Source: Tanypteryx hageni
Taxonomy: Eukaryota; Arthropoda; Insecta; Odonata; Petaluridae
Direction: 5' to 3'
Assembly (NCBI GenBank): GCA_028673005.1
Contig: CM054116.1
Coordinates: 136,515,681-136,579,680, forward strand
Length of the DNA stretch: 64,000 nt
The translations under genes were made by a program, and so were the position numbers. The notes below the pieces were generated by a model. The model was not told the origin of the DNA and searched no databases. It saw only the letters and a program-made list of their open reading frames with translations. How positions within the stretch are numbered: the first letter of the stretch is position 1; each line of letters begins with the position of its first letter. This document shows, in pieces, positions 11,141-21,832 of this stretch.

Positions 11141-11934
11141 GAATCTTTTAAAAAGAAAATAGCTTTATGGAAAAATGAAATTACACGAGATAATTTTGAA
11201 ATGTTTTCAAGTCTATCCGATTTCATTTTGAATAACAATATTGATTTACATGAAATTAAAACTACAATTTCAATTCATCTAACAAATCTGATAGAAAATT
11301 TTGATGTAAAATTCGAAAAATTTTCGGAAGAAGATTTGGGTTGGATCCGTAACCCTTTTTCTTTTGATAATTCAAGTTCAAATAATAACACCCTTAAAGA
11401 AAGAGAACAATTGATTGAGTTATCATGTGATGAAAATCTACATACAAGATTTAAAGAGACGACAATAGAAGTGTTTTAGATTTCCATCAAAAGAGAGTAT
11501 CCAGAAATTTCTAAAAAAGCTCTAATGTCACTGCTTCCTTTTGGTTCAACATATCTATACGAAACTGCTTTTTCTTGTCTCACTATAATCAAGACCAAGC
11601 ATCGTTCTAGACTCGAGGTAGAACCAGATTTACGATTGGCAATTTCAAATATATTACCAAATTTCGATGAAATTCTACCAACTATCCAGACTTAGGTTTC
11701 ACATTAAATATATTTATACTGTACCATTTTTGTCAATACAATAAATATTATTAAAAACCTATAAATTGCGTAAATTTTTGACATTGTTCCTAAGGCAAAT
11801 ATATGGTGGTTGCGTGTGATTGTCATCTATAATTTTGGGGTCGCAAGTAGGAGAAGGTTGGGGACCCCTGATATAAGAGCTAGGGAGAGAAGTTTGGTAT
11901 TTCATTGTTGCTTGATGGATGCCATTTACGAGAT

Positions 11935-12504
11935 GAGTATAAGTTTATTAAAGTAATTATGTAAAGTGGAAGTTCTAATTGATGGATTCAGTTGAAAATC
12001 ACAATTGGGCAATAAATTTTAATAACGATCTCTCATACATAATTAAATTAAAATCCATCCAGCGGTTTAGGAGATGAAAGTTATGACGGACAGACAGACT
12101 AGACGTGCCTATAAGGCATTCTGCTATTATCGCTTCACTGGTAAAGAACGCCTAAAAAACACATTACTCCTTTTAATTAAGGAGATTGATAATGTCCTAA
12201 TATAATAATTGTTTGATATGAGTATAAGTTTATTAAAGTAATTATGTAAAGTGGAAGTTCTAATTGATGGATTCAGTTGAAAATCACAATTGGGCGATAC
12301 ATTTTAATAACGATCACTCATACTTAATTAAATTAAAATCCGTCCAGCGGTTTCGGAGATGAAAGTTACGATGGACAGATGGACCAGACGTACCCATAAG
12401 GCGTTCCTCTATTACCGCTTCACTGGTAAAGAATGCCTAAAAAAACACATTACTCCTTTTAATTAAGGAGATTGATAATGTCCTAATATAATAATTGTTT
12501 GTTG
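11935..12504. repeat. Two-copy tandem repeat, period about 285 bp
   Basis: GAGTATAAGTTTATTAAAG begins at 11935 and again at 12220, and the two units stay closely similar to TATAATAATTGTTTG. The motif AAATCC-TCCAGCGGTTT-GGAGATGAAAG is common to many arthropod repeats; a distant copy lies near 40800-40925. Confidence 0.8.
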
Positions 12505-12506
12505 TC

Positions 12507-12579
12507 AGATTCTGTAGCTCAACAGTTAGTGTATTGTGCTAAGGGGTAGGTACTGGGTTCGATCCCCACTGGAAGTATT
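12507..12579 (+). repeat. tRNA-like sequence (SINE head or tRNA pseudogene)
   Basis: TAGCTCAACAGTTAGTG resembles a pol III A box and GGGTTCGATCCCC a B box, about 35 bases apart. The stems do not close into a convincing cloverleaf, so it is a tRNA-derived remnant rather than a tRNA gene. Confidence 0.5.
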
Positions 12580-12659
12580 CTTTAATGCCTTACTTTTAAG
12601 GCATTTACTTATGCCAATGTTTCCTTATTAATTTAACTGTCTGTGATACTCAACAGTAA

Positions 12660-14252
12660 TCACTAATCTTAATGACATGGTTTAATCTCTTCTAAGTTCT
12701 ATTTCTACCATAATTCATGCAAGTTTGATGTTATTTGCACTTGCGAACATTGGTTGAAATCTGAAGAAGTTGACCTATATAATATCAATGGTTATGTAAT
12801 GTCTGCAATTTATAGTCGCAACCTTGCAAAAAATGATGTTTGCATCTATGTTGCTGATAAACTTAAATTTAAGGAAATTGATCTCAAAAGCCTTTGTATT
12901 GAATTACATTTCGAAATTGTCGCAGTGATGTCCAGGGTAAAAAAAACTTATTGTTGCCTCTGTATATCAATCACCAAGTAGAGATTTTAAGATCTTCTGT
13001 CAACAACTAGAGACAGTACTTAACATGCTTATGAAGTATAACATGAAACTTGTGATTAGTGGTGACTTTAATGTAGATATGAATCTTATAACGAATGATA
13101 GTTTAGCTCTTGGAAACCTCCTTAGGTCATTTGTCTATTTTACACCACTTCTGAAGCAACCAGAAATTCTGCATGTTTAGATAAGTCACCAATTATGATA
13201 AGTGGCGCTATCTTAATAAGGTTGTCAATCCATGTTTATCTGACCATCTTGCTATTACCTTTTATGTACTACGGGAAAATTATACAGAAAAGGAGACCCA
13301 TTACTACTGAAGGAATTGATCTCTTTAAGTAATATTTGTCCGAATTAACTTGGGAGTCTTATTTTATATCCAGTAATAGAGATTCAAACTTCCATGTCTT
13401 ACATATGATTTTATCATACCTCTTTCACATATGCTTTCCCTCAAAAAATGATCCTATTTTTAATGAGAAGGTTTGCAAAAGAAATAATAAATGGTTCACC
13501 ATTGAACTCATGTTACTAAGAAACATTGTTCATCTGTACAATGAATATAAAATTATAAATAATGGATCAAGTAGAAAACTTTACAATGATATTTAAAAGG
13601 AGTACAGAAGTAAAATATTAGTAGCTAAGAGAAATGCTAATATAACTTTCATTCAACAATCTAGCAATAAATGTAAGGTAGCCTGGAAAGTCATTAAAGA
13701 TGAGGTTAATAGAACTAGGAAATCAAACAGGATAGGCATATCACCTGATGAGTTCAACAAGTATTTCATATCCTCTGTTGAATCAATACTCTCAAATATC
13801 AATTCTGTACTAGCTGAAGATCTGGTTAAAAATTATAGGACAAATCAAAATATTTTTCAATGGAACCAGGTAACACCCAGTATTATTGTTGGGATTGTTA
13901 GGAGATTTAAGGGGTCAAATACTAAAGATGTATATGGTTTTTCGAACCATTTGTTTAAACAAATTATTGAGTTTATAGTGCAGCCTTTGACAAAAGTTAT
14001 TAATGAATGTATGAGATACGGTATTCTTCCTGAATTTTTAAAATGTTCGAAGACAGTGCCTATCTACAAGAAAGGAGATAGAGACAAACCAGGCAGCTAT
14101 AGACCAGTAACTATTGCCAGTTTTATCTAAAATATTTGAAACGGCCATAAAAGAATAACTAAATTCTTATTTCGAAAACTCTGTTTACCCACTCTCAATA
14201 TGGTTTTCGTTCTGGCAAATCTAAAATTAAGGCTGTAAATTCTCAATGGATT
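12660..14252 (+). pseudogene. 5' part of an old LINE (endonuclease and start of RT), split by a Gypsy insertion
   Basis: Fragments in changing frames read as a non-LTR retrotransposon. Around 12740-12980 is an endonuclease-like part (CTCEHWLKSEEVDLYNINGY, then NDVCIYVADKL). Around 13020-13130 is the TLNMLMKYNMKLVISGDFNVD segment of the endonuclease. Around 14050-14120 is the start of reverse transcriptase (VPIYKKGDRDKPGSYRPVTI), then YGFRSGKS just before 14252. Stops and frameshifts are frequent. The element is interrupted at 14252/18870 and continues to about 19960. CR1/Jockey-like by eye; the clade is uncertain. Confidence 0.7.
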
Positions 14253-14538
14253 TGTGGCGGCTGACAATGTTTACTTGTCTACAAGTTAATGCTTCCGCCG
14301 CCAGAGCCCACTAGGCGGAGGATTTCCGGGCGACGAAAAGAAAAAGCGAGATCACCAGTTGGCGCGAATCTACCGGCCAGATCTTATCGTGTGGCATCAG
14401 CTTTCTCGCCCGTCGTCGCGCTGCCCTCGCCGTGTTTTCTTTGCCGCTATACTGAGCGATGTACTTTGCTTGTGTTTTTATCTTGTTTGTGAATAAACCA
14501 CTATTGTCAGTAATATCCAGTAGAATCTCGCGTCCACA
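14253..14538 (+). repeat. 5' LTR of the CsRn1-like Gypsy element
   Basis: Begins TGTGGCGGCTGACAATG and ends CGCGTCCACA. AATAAA at 14492-14497 is the likely polyadenylation signal. It reads the same as the 3' LTR at 18584-18869 over 286 bases. Confidence 0.95.
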
Positions 14539-14539
14539 T

Positions 14540-14557
14540 TGGTGACCCCGACGTGAT
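14540..14557 (+). other. Primer binding site, tRNA-Trp type
   Basis: TGGTGACCCCGACGTGAT starts two bases after the 5' LTR. It is complementary to the 3' end of eukaryotic tRNA-Trp, the primer typical of the CsRn1 clade. Confidence 0.85.
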
Positions 14558-14600
14558 CGCCGCAAAATAGTGAGTTTACTTACGCCACGTGTTTTTCAAA

Positions 14601-15386
14601 ATGGAGTTGGCCAACAACCACGAGGAGCAATCCAGCATAAACCGCGTAGCTGTGCGTCTTCCACCGTTTTGGCCTGAGAAACCCGCTCTGTGGTTTTCTC
14701 AGCTGGAAGGACAATTTCGCCTCGCGGGGATAACGCAAGATACGACTAAGTTTTCCTACGTAATCGCGCAATTGAATAATCGATATGCGGAGGAAGTGGA
14801 AGATGTGATTACGCGTCCGCCGGCAGAGAATAAGTACGAGAGGATCAAGGCGGAGCTGATCCGGAGGCTCTCCGCATCACACGAGCAGAGGATCCGGCAA
14901 CTTCTCGAGCACGAGGAGATCGGTGACCGGAAACCGTCCCAGTTCCTTCGCCACCTACGGACGCTTGCAGGTGTTTCCGTGCCAGACGACTTTCTCCGCT
15001 CGCTATGGTTGAATCGCCTGCCATCGCATATGCAGGCCATCTTGGCCACGCAGGCGTCTATGGAACTTGACGGGTTAGCGGAGCTGGCAGACAAGGTAAA
15101 CGAAGTTACTCCTCGGCCTCAAGTCGCGAGCGCGTCGACCACAGGAGAGATAGCAGCCCTTGTTAGGCGGATCGACGACCTGACCCGCCAAGTCGCGGCT
15201 TTGTCAGCCGGTCGGACGACGCCACGTGCTCGCCCGCGTTCGAGAAGCCGGTCGCGTGGAGACCCTCGCAACTCCTCTTCGACACATGAAGATTGGTGTT
15301 GGTACCATCAGCGTTTTGCAGCCCGGGCGAACAAGTGCCGACCGCCATGCGCCTTTGGCAAGGGAAACGCGGAGGGCAGTCGTTAA
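14601..15386 (+). CDS. gag: Gag polyprotein of the CsRn1-like Gypsy element
   Basis: ATG at 14601 (context AAAATGGAG) opens a 261-residue Gag. The N-terminal capsid-like part has [20 protein letters not shown] and [10 protein letters not shown] motifs typical of this clade. A basic Arg/Ser-rich stretch ([13 protein letters not shown]) precedes the nucleocapsid-like end. Instead of a CCHC knuckle it has [18 protein letters not shown], the C-x3-H-x9-C-x3-C form known from CsRn1 elements. The stop is TAA at 15384-15386. Pol overlaps the end in the -1 frame and a GGGAAAC slippery site lies just before the stop. Gag would form the particle in which reverse transcription happens. Confidence 0.9.
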   Translation: MELANNHEEQSSINRVAVRLPPFWPEKPALWFSQLEGQFRLAGITQDTTKFSYVIAQLNNRYAEEVEDVITRPPAENKYERIKAELIRRLSASHEQRIRQLLEHEEIGDRKPSQFLRHLRTLAGVSVPDDFLRSLWLNRLPSHMQAILATQASMELDGLAELADKVNEVTPRPQVASASTTGEIAALVRRIDDLTRQVAALSAGRTTPRARPRSRSRSRGDPRNSSSTHEDWCWYHQRFAARANKCRPPCAFGKGNAEGSR

Positions 15387-18300
15387 TGGCGGCCAGCGAC
15401 CATTGCCCCACGCCTAGCCGCCTGTTTGTCACCGACGCGTCAACGAAAGTGCAGTTTTTGGTTGACACAGGTTCCGACCTCTGCGTCTTCCCCCGGTCCC
15501 GAGTAAAAGGGCCACGGTCAGCAACTTCATACGAACTTTACGCGGCTAACGGGTCCGTTATTTCAACGTATGGCTGGGTGGTGCTGTCGTTAAATTTTGG
15601 TCTCCGCCGCGAATTCAATTGGCGTTTCGTGATAGCGGATGTGGACAAACCGATAATTGGCGCCGATTTTCTAGGTTTTTACGGGTTGCTTGTCGATGTT
15701 CGTAATCGACGACTCGTTGACGGTGTTACGTCACTTTCGGTTGCCGGGCGTGTGGTGAGCACTCCCGTGGAGCACGTTAAGGCCGTCGTGGGAACTTCGC
15801 GATACCATGCCTTGTTGGGGGAATTTCCAGAAATTACCCGACCTGCCGGAACGCCAAAGGAACCGAAGCATACTACCGTGCATCATCTTCGAACTACGCC
15901 TGGCCCACCTGTGTCCTGCAAGCCGCGACGGTTGGCGCCGGACAGGTTACTCGTCGCCAAAAGGGAATTTGAGGCGATGCTCCGAATGGGTACGGCGAAA
16001 CGATCGGAGAGCAGTTGGTCTTCCGCTCTCCACCTGGTTCCTAAGAAAGGCGACGAGTGGCGCCCCTGTGGAGACTACCGCGCTCTTAACGCGCGGACTA
16101 TCCCCGACCGCTACCCAGTGCCGCATATAGAGGATTTCGCCCAAATGCTTTCCGGTAAATCAGTGTTTTCCACGATAGACTTGGTGAGAGCGTATAATCA
16201 AATCCCCGTGAACAAAGAAGACATTCCGAAAACAGCCATAATTACGCCTTTCGGTCTTTTCGATTTTCCCTTTATGTCCTTCGGCCTGCGAAACGCCGCC
16301 CAAACGTTTCAAAGGTTCATTGACGAAGTACTTAGGGGATTAGATTTTTGTTACGCATATATAGACGACATTCTCGTCGCATCGGAATCCGAGGAGCAAC
16401 ACCTGGAGCATCTGCGTCGACTTTTCAATCGCCTTAGCAATTACGGCGTCCTTATTAATCCTGCGAAGTGCGTTTTTGCGTCGACCGAGGTGAGGTTTCT
16501 CGGTTACACCGTTTCCTCACAAGGAACGAAGCCTCTACAGGAGAAAGTGGAGGCGATCATGCAGTTCCCGAAGCCCGCCAATGTCAAACAGCTCCGACAG
16601 TTCCTCGGCATGATTAATTTTTACCGGCGGTTCATCGCAGGCGCCGCCGCCATGCAGGCCCCGCTAAATGACATCCTGAAGGGTCCGAAGATGAAGGGGA
16701 ACTCTCCGGTAGTGTGGACTCCAGAGTCAGAGCGAGCCTTCGAGGAAAGTAAAAAAAGTCTTTCGCAGGCAGCGTTGTTGGCACATCCATCGCCCACAGC
16801 ACCTCTTGCCATTGTCGCAGACGCGTCCGATTACGCAATCGGGGCGGCCCTCCAACAGCTGTCGGGTGCGGATTGGCAGCCCTTAGCCTTTTTCACGAAA
16901 AAGCTCACGCCCGCCGAACGGAAATATAGCCCCTATGACCGCGAACTTCTTGCCGTGTATAGGGCGGTGCGCCATTTTCGCCATATGGTAGAGGGGAGAG
17001 AGTTCGTGATTTTTACGGATCACAAGCCCCTTACTTTCGCCTTTCGGCAAAAGGCGGATAAATGTTCACCCCGGCAATTCCGTTATCTGGACTTTATCTC
17101 CCAGTTTTCCACAGATGTGCAGCACATCTCCGGAAGAGACAACGTCGTAGCCGATGCCTTATCCAGGGTCGAAGCGATTTCGGAGGCAGTCGACTTCGAC
17201 GCACTCGCCAAAGCGCAAGCCGAGGACGAGGAGCTGAAAGCCATCTTGAATTCGGGATCCGCGCTGCAACTGAGGAAAATGCAAGTGCCCGGAACGCAGT
17301 CCGAACTGTACTGCGACGTGTCGACGCAAGCGGTCCGACCTTTTGTCACAACGCCGTTTCGACGACAGGTTTTCGAGTCTTTACACCGGCTTGCGCATCC
17401 AGGCACCAGGGCGTCGGCGAAGCTCGTCACTCAACGCTTCGTATGGCCTTCAATCAGGAAGGACTGCAGGACTTGGGCTCGCGCCTGCATCCCGTGTCAA
17501 CAAGCCAAGGTCCATCGCCACATCGCATCGCCGATCGGTCATTTCGAAATTCCGAAGTCCCGTTTTGAGCATATACACGTCGATTTGGTGGGCCCATTGC
17601 CACCTTCGTCAGGCAATAAGTATTGCCTTACTTGCGTCGACCGTTTTACGCGTTGGCCGGAGGCTTTTCCGATTCCTGATGCGACCGCCGAAACGGTAGC
17701 ACGAGCGTTATTCTCCGGATGGATAGCTCGTTACGGGGCACCTCTCCGAATCACTACGGACCAAGGCCGGCAGTTCGAGTCGTGTCTATTTCAGCAGCTG
17801 GCCCGCCTTATGGGAACTTCTCATCTACGGACGACGGCGTACCATCCTTCCGCTAATGGCCTGGTCGAGCGGTTCCATAGACAGCTCAAGGCCGCTATTA
17901 TGTGCCATCAGAGCGAGTGCTGGGCGGACATTCTACCGACGATTCTTTTGGGCATCCGAGCGGCATGGAAAGAGGACATCGGAGCGACGCCAGCAGAAAT
18001 GGTCTACGGCGAGCCGATCCGCCTCCCGGGAGAATTCTTTTCCGCAACGTCGAGTCTTGAGAGCGACGTTACGGACTTCGCCGTGCAGTTAAGGCGCCAC
18101 ATGCGAAAGTTGCGCCCAGTCCAAACCGCGCGCCACGGAGAGCGGCCGATTTTCGTCCACAAGGATTTGGCCGCATCATCGCACGTTTTCGTGCGACATG
18201 ACGCTGTCAGAGGGCCACTGCGACCTCCGTACGATGGTCCGTACGAGGTGGTAAGGACCACTCCCAAGTATTACGTGGTCCGGATACGGGGCAAGGACGT

Positions 18301-18502
18301 CACTGTGTCGATCGACCGTCTTAAGCCGGCCCACATCCTCACAGACGACACAACCTCCGCATCAGGGCAAGCAGCAGCAAGAGACGGCGGCACCCACAAT
18401 GATTCTAATAAACAATCTTTCTCAAATTTGGTGCCTGAGAGAGAGACGCGATCTGGACGGAGAGTCACATTTCCGCGACATTTTGACGCCTTTGACATAT
18501 AA
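15293..18502 (+). CDS. pol: Pol polyprotein (protease, RT, RNase H, integrase) of the CsRn1-like Gypsy element
   Basis: The open frame begins at 15293 without an ATG of its own; translation most likely enters at 15362-15368 by -1 frameshifting. Domains in order, residue numbers from the frame start: aspartic protease with DTGSD (58-62); reverse transcriptase with YIDD (356-359); RNase H starting near DASDYAIG (510) with TDHKPLTF and DALSRV; integrase zinc finger ending CIPCQQAK; catalytic Asp764, Asp823 and Glu859, a DD35E spacing; then a GPY motif (DGPYEVV, about 981) that marks the GPY/F module. No stop or shift breaks the 1069-codon frame. Pol would copy the RNA into DNA and insert it. It ends 80 bases before the 3' LTR. 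Confidence 0.93.
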   Translation: MVLVPSAFCSPGEQVPTAMRLWQGKRGGQSLMAASDHCPTPSRLFVTDASTKVQFLVDTGSDLCVFPRSRVKGPRSATSYELYAANGSVISTYGWVVLSLNFGLRREFNWRFVIADVDKPIIGADFLGFYGLLVDVRNRRLVDGVTSLSVAGRVVSTPVEHVKAVVGTSRYHALLGEFPEITRPAGTPKEPKHTTVHHLRTTPGPPVSCKPRRLAPDRLLVAKREFEAMLRMGTAKRSESSWSSALHLVPKKGDEWRPCGDYRALNARTIPDRYPVPHIEDFAQMLSGKSVFSTIDLVRAYNQIPVNKEDIPKTAIITPFGLFDFPFMSFGLRNAAQTFQRFIDEVLRGLDFCYAYIDDILVASESEEQHLEHLRRLFNRLSNYGVLINPAKCVFASTEVRFLGYTVSSQGTKPLQEKVEAIMQFPKPANVKQLRQFLGMINFYRRFIAGAAAMQAPLNDILKGPKMKGNSPVVWTPESERAFEESKKSLSQAALLAHPSPTAPLAIVADASDYAIGAALQQLSGADWQPLAFFTKKLTPAERKYSPYDRELLAVYRAVRHFRHMVEGREFVIFTDHKPLTFAFRQKADKCSPRQFRYLDFISQFSTDVQHISGRDNVVADALSRVEAISEAVDFDALAKAQAEDEELKAILNSGSALQLRKMQVPGTQSELYCDVSTQAVRPFVTTPFRRQVFESLHRLAHPGTRASAKLVTQRFVWPSIRKDCRTWARACIPCQQAKVHRHIASPIGHFEIPKSRFEHIHVDLVGPLPPSSGNKYCLTCVDRFTRWPEAFPIPDATAETVARALFSGWIARYGAPLRITTDQGRQFESCLFQQLARLMGTSHLRTTAYHPSANGLVERFHRQLKAAIMCHQSECWADILPTILLGIRAAWKEDIGATPAEMVYGEPIRLPGEFFSATSSLESDVTDFAVQLRRHMRKLRPVQTARHGERPIFVHKDLAASSHVFVRHDAVRGPLRPPYDGPYEVVRTTPKYYVVRIRGKDVTVSIDRLKPAHILTDDTTSASGQAAARDGGTHNDSNKQSFSNLVPERETRSGRRVTFPRHFDAFDI
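15362..15368 (+). promoter_or_regulatory. -1 ribosomal frameshift site GGGAAAC
   Basis: In the Gag frame the heptamer reads AA|G GGA AAC, the exact X-XXY-YYZ register, 18 bases before the Gag stop. A -1 slip leads directly into the Pol frame (GKRGGQSL...). GC-rich sequence downstream (GCGGAGGGC ... GGCGGCCAGCG) could form the stimulating structure. Confidence 0.8.
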
Positions 18503-18573
18503 CGGTTTTTTTTTGCATTTTTTGTGTTTTTGTTTTATATTTCTTTTTAATTTTCCAGAGCAAAAATTTGGCC

Positions 18574-18583
18574 AGGGGGGTGA
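18574..18583 (+). other. Polypurine tract
   Basis: AGGGGGGTGA directly before the TG of the 3' LTR, the primer for plus-strand DNA synthesis. Confidence 0.8.
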
Positions 18584-18869
18584 TGTGGCGGCTGACAATG
18601 TTTACTTGTCTACAAGTTAATGCTTCCGCCGCCAGAGCCCACTAGGCGGAGGATTTCCGGGCGACGAAAAGAAAAAGCGAGATCACCAGTTGGCGCGAAT
18701 CTACCGGCCAGATCTTATCGTGTGGCATCAGCTTTCTCGCCCGTCGTCGCGCTGCCCTCGCCGTGTTTTCTTTGCCGCTATACTGAGCGATGTACTTTGC
18801 TTGTGTTTTTATCTTGTTTGTGAATAAACCACTATTGTCAGTAATATCCAGTAGAATCTCGCGTCCACA
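18584..18869 (+). repeat. 3' LTR of the CsRn1-like Gypsy element
   Basis: 286 bases, TGTGGCGGCTGAC to GCGTCCACA, followed by the TSD GATT. I saw no difference from the 5' LTR when reading them side by side. Confidence 0.95.
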
Positions 18870-19960
18870 GATTTGAGGATAGAGACTATTTATATATGTG
18901 ATTTATCTCAAGCTTTTGACTGTTTCCCATCCAATTCTATTATACAAACTCCAGCACTATGGCATAAAAGACTCCACATTGAATGTCATAAAATCATATT
19001 TGTCTGGTAAGAAACAACAAGTGTACTTGTGTGGTAAATATTCGGAAATGTGATTTAAATTAAGGTGTACCTCAAGGCTCAGTTATGGGACCTTTTCTTA
19101 TTTCTGATTACGATCTTGCATGTAATGGTAACTATAAATCAATTTTATTTGCTGATGATACTACCTTTATTAATAGTGGTAAAGATGTGAAAGCTATTAA
19201 GTCATGTCCACTGCTATATTCAATCAGTCTAACATCTGGTTTTCCATAAATCAATTGTTTCTGAATGAAGACAAATCACAATATTTGATGTGTAGCTTAT
19301 TGGCTAACAAGGACGTCTAAATCAATTAAATTACTCTGTTTTCATTTCGATTCTAAACTGAGCTGGAATAACCATACTTCAGGGGTGCGCAACTAACTGT
19401 CTAGAGCTTTGTTCATACTTAAGTCCATGATTTTTACTGAATATATAAGGAATATCTATTTCGCCTTCTTTCAATTTCACTTAAACTATGGGCTTAGATT
19501 ATGGGGCAATGCACCTGGCGTGAAGCATATCTTTACTTGACAAAAGAAGGCCATTAGAATTATAGCTAATGCTGCATGACTTGATCATTGTTGACCACTA
19601 TTTGTACAATATAAAATAATGACTGTATAGTTTGTATATATATGCAAATTTGGTAAATGTTAAAGAAAATTTAAACACACTAACAACTAGATCAGATATT
19701 CATCACTACAATACTAGGACTAAACGTAAACTTGACATTACTCATTGTCGGTTGTCTCAATCTCAGAACTGTCATAAATATTTAAGCATGAAGCTATTCA
19801 ATAAATTACCTAATGCTGCAAGAAATGTTAATAGATTTAAATCTATTCTTTACACATGGCTCCTGACCAAGGCTTTATACTCAATTGATGGATATTTTGG
19901 TTATGACCTCAATATGACATGGTGTTTTGACTACTGTATGCAACTGCATTTATAAACATT
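18870..19960 (+). pseudogene. 3' part of the LINE interrupted by the Gypsy insertion
   Basis: Continues the reading from 14252: DLSQAFDCF (RT motif with the first catalytic Asp), then damaged RT sequence with many stops, and around 19650-19955 the LINE C-terminus: SDIHHYNTRTKRKLDITHCR, then YLSMKLFNKLPNAARNVNRF and ending near KALYSIDGYF. The two halves (12660-14252 and 18870-19960) sum to about 2.7 kb. The copy is old and inactive. Confidence 0.7.
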
Positions 19961-20965
19961 TTTTTATTTGTCCATTTTTTCCTCTATTATCAGTTGATAT
20001 CATGTATTTTTGTATTATCAATTGATATTATGTATTTCTCTATTATTGGTATTTTATTTTATCTTACTATATCGTTTTTTAACCCCTTGTCGATATCTAT
20101 TGTGGTCTGTAACCATTTAACAATAAATAAATTATCATTATTATTTGGTGAATTTATAAGGCACACTAGACTTTTGTTATAAGTCAACTTTTTCTTTAAC
20201 TTGTTTTATACAATACAATTATCAGATTAATAAATGAATTTCTCAGGTAACACCAATATCATCTCGAAAATGTCAATACATATTTGCAAAAATTGCTATC
20301 GAAATACATTTACTTTTTACTTAATTCATATTAATGTACACACAAATAATGTAAGCTATATTTATTCAATAAACCTCTATTTGTAGTTCTGAAATGACTC
20401 TACATATGAAACTCGTAAATTGACTTTCAAGTATAATTTATAATCTGCAAATGATTTTCTTGCAGAATTTTCATCGAATATTTAAGTGAGTCTTCCAAAA
20501 CCTTCATGATTTATCCAATTAAATGCACAATAATTAGAATAATTCCAGACCCTATATTTCCCTAATGATGGATTATTTTGTAGTAGAAAAAAAGTGAGCG
20601 GAAGACATAGAAGACAGCATTCAGTGAACATTTCTGGTAAATTCTCCTGAGATATAAAAACCTTGAGATTGCTCCAAACGCTTTCTCTGAAAAACGTTGC
20701 AGGCAAGGTATATATAAACAAAGCTAAATGTATCCTTTTAAAATATTATTTCAGACAACCTATAAAGAGGATTGAGAACTACTCATTACAACATTTTCAG
20801 CAGATTAAATTTAAGGTGATGGTCAAAATAATTTTGAAGCTCAAGAGTGGAGTGTAGGAATTAAAAATATTTAATTAATTTATGGGAAAACTCACAAAAA
20901 GTGTAGCAAATTTTCCAGCAAAGCTTATTTTAAAAATATTTCACATCAGAGTAAAATAGTAATAA
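19961..20965. other. Intergenic and likely 3' UTR of the TMEM267-like gene
   Basis: AT-rich, no convincing coding frame. TTTATT near 20360 reads AATAAA on the minus strand and could end the TMEM267-like transcript about 600 bases past its stop. Confidence 0.4.
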
Positions 20966-21832
20966 TTATACAATATACGTAACACCTTTTCTATAAGAAA
21001 AAGTGTTACTACTATCCGGAAATATTAAGAATGCAAACAAATTCGGCAATGCCATAGTAAGACCAATATAAAGTGGCTTTGGAAGTGGAGGAGTTGAGTA
21101 ATGGGTATTGGTAGGCCAGAATGGAGGAGGCCATAACCAAAGACCTCTACGATTTCCATCACGGACATGATGCGACAGAAAAGCCATTAAGCAGAGACAA
21201 AGAATTCGCTGCAATGTTGCATGTAACCAAGCTGAAAGATTAAGTATGTTGATGAGAAGCAGCATTAGTACACAGCTCATTACTGTAAGTGTGGTGCTAT
21301 GAAGGACTGGACGTCGTGGGAGACGGACTGCATCCTGAAATTAAGTACATCTTTAAGCAAGTTTAGGTACAAACATTTTTAAAATACCATTCCAACATGC
21401 TACTTTTTCAGTTAAATTTTAACATTTTATGGAGTGTTAATATTGATAGAATTTTTGTCTGGAAAATCTTTGACTTAATTTTAGTTATGATGGTAAAAAT
21501 CTCTCATATTATTCTTGCCACTACAAATTTATAATACTAATCTGTCTTGCCTTGATAGACATCGATCGAGCGGCAAGAAAATGGTCAGCATCTATTCCAG
21601 ATGATAGGATTGCACATAAAAAGGCATCCAATATTCCATATTTCAAGTCATAGTTAACAGCAACTACCAACCAAGATAAACCACCGATTATACCGTGCGT
21701 AAGATTGTCACAGAGGGCTTTGGCAATATCGCCGTGTATAGACATGGAAATGATGTCACCCGTCAGGGCTATTGCTCCTAAAAGAAGCGATAGAAATATC
21801 CTACTCTTACATAAAATGTACCAGATAGTCAT
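20966..21832 (-). CDS. TMEM267: TMEM267-like multi-pass membrane protein, two exons
   Basis: Exon 1 is 21551-21832 and exon 2 is 20966-21334, together 216 residues; human TMEM267 is about the same length. ATG at 21832 has A at -3; the frame is open further upstream but without another ATG. Matches to the family: LCDNLTHGIIGGLSW, SSGIDADHFLAARSMSIK at the end of exon 1, DAVRLPRRPVLH at the start of exon 2, and FLSHHVRDGNRRGLW. At least four hydrophobic segments are seen (SLLLGAIAL, GIIGGLSWLVVAV, VMSCVLMLLLINIL, TMALPNLFAFLIF), so it is an integral membrane protein. The intron (21335-21550, 216 bases, phase 0) uses a GC donor (AAG|GCAAGA) and a normal TTTCAG acceptor. The molecular function of the family is not established. 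Confidence 0.88.

Larger units (their letters stand above)
8645..11695 (+). pseudogene. hAT transposase, Buster/ZBED5-like, frameshifted and interrupted
   Basis: Starts at ATG 8645 (MDKWILKFK), typical of ZBED5/FAM200-like proteins. A degenerate BED-type finger follows, with ESMKPSKLKRHLKTKH; the first Cys pair looks damaged. A frameshift near 9065 moves to the frame at 9066-9776, which holds FAIQLDEFTDVA (catalytic Asp) and the FHHCIIHKESLAAKSL segment. Another shift follows at about 9775, then a 1176-bp hAT insertion at 9965. Coding resumes at about 11141 (SFKKKIALWKNEITRDNF) and reaches the dimerisation domain (LPFGSTYLYETAFS) with stop TAG at 11693-11695. The domain order matches an almost full-length transposase, but it is inactive. 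It belongs to the element at 7229-11870. Confidence 0.8.
7229..11870 (+). mobile_element. Buster/ZBED5-like hAT element, interrupted by nested insertions, TSD ATATAAGA
   Basis: ATATAAGA flanks the element at 7221-7228 and 11871-11878. It begins CAGAGGTTCCTAACC and ends GGTTGGGGACCCCTG, a normal hAT inverted pair. Removing the MITE (7942-8279) and the nested hAT (9965-11140), each with one TSD, leaves about 3.1 kb, the usual size of an autonomous hAT. It inserted into a dispersed repeat whose uninterrupted form is also present at about 6990-7015 and 37262-37285. Confidence 0.85.
14253..18869 (+). mobile_element. Complete Gypsy LTR retrotransposon, CsRn1 clade, TSD GATT
   Basis: A 4617-bp element bounded by 286-bp LTRs (TG...CA) and a 4-bp duplication GATT (14249-14252 and 18870-18873). 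It has a tRNA-Trp-type primer binding site, gag and pol in a -1 frame relation, a polypurine tract, and no third ORF. The tRNA-Trp primer site, the unusual Gag C-H-C-C motif and a GPY/F end to integrase are hallmarks of the CsRn1 clade. Both frames are uninterrupted and the LTRs read as identical, so it is a recent insertion that could be autonomous. Its GC content is clearly above that of the surrounding DNA. It sits inside an old LINE. Confidence 0.95.
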
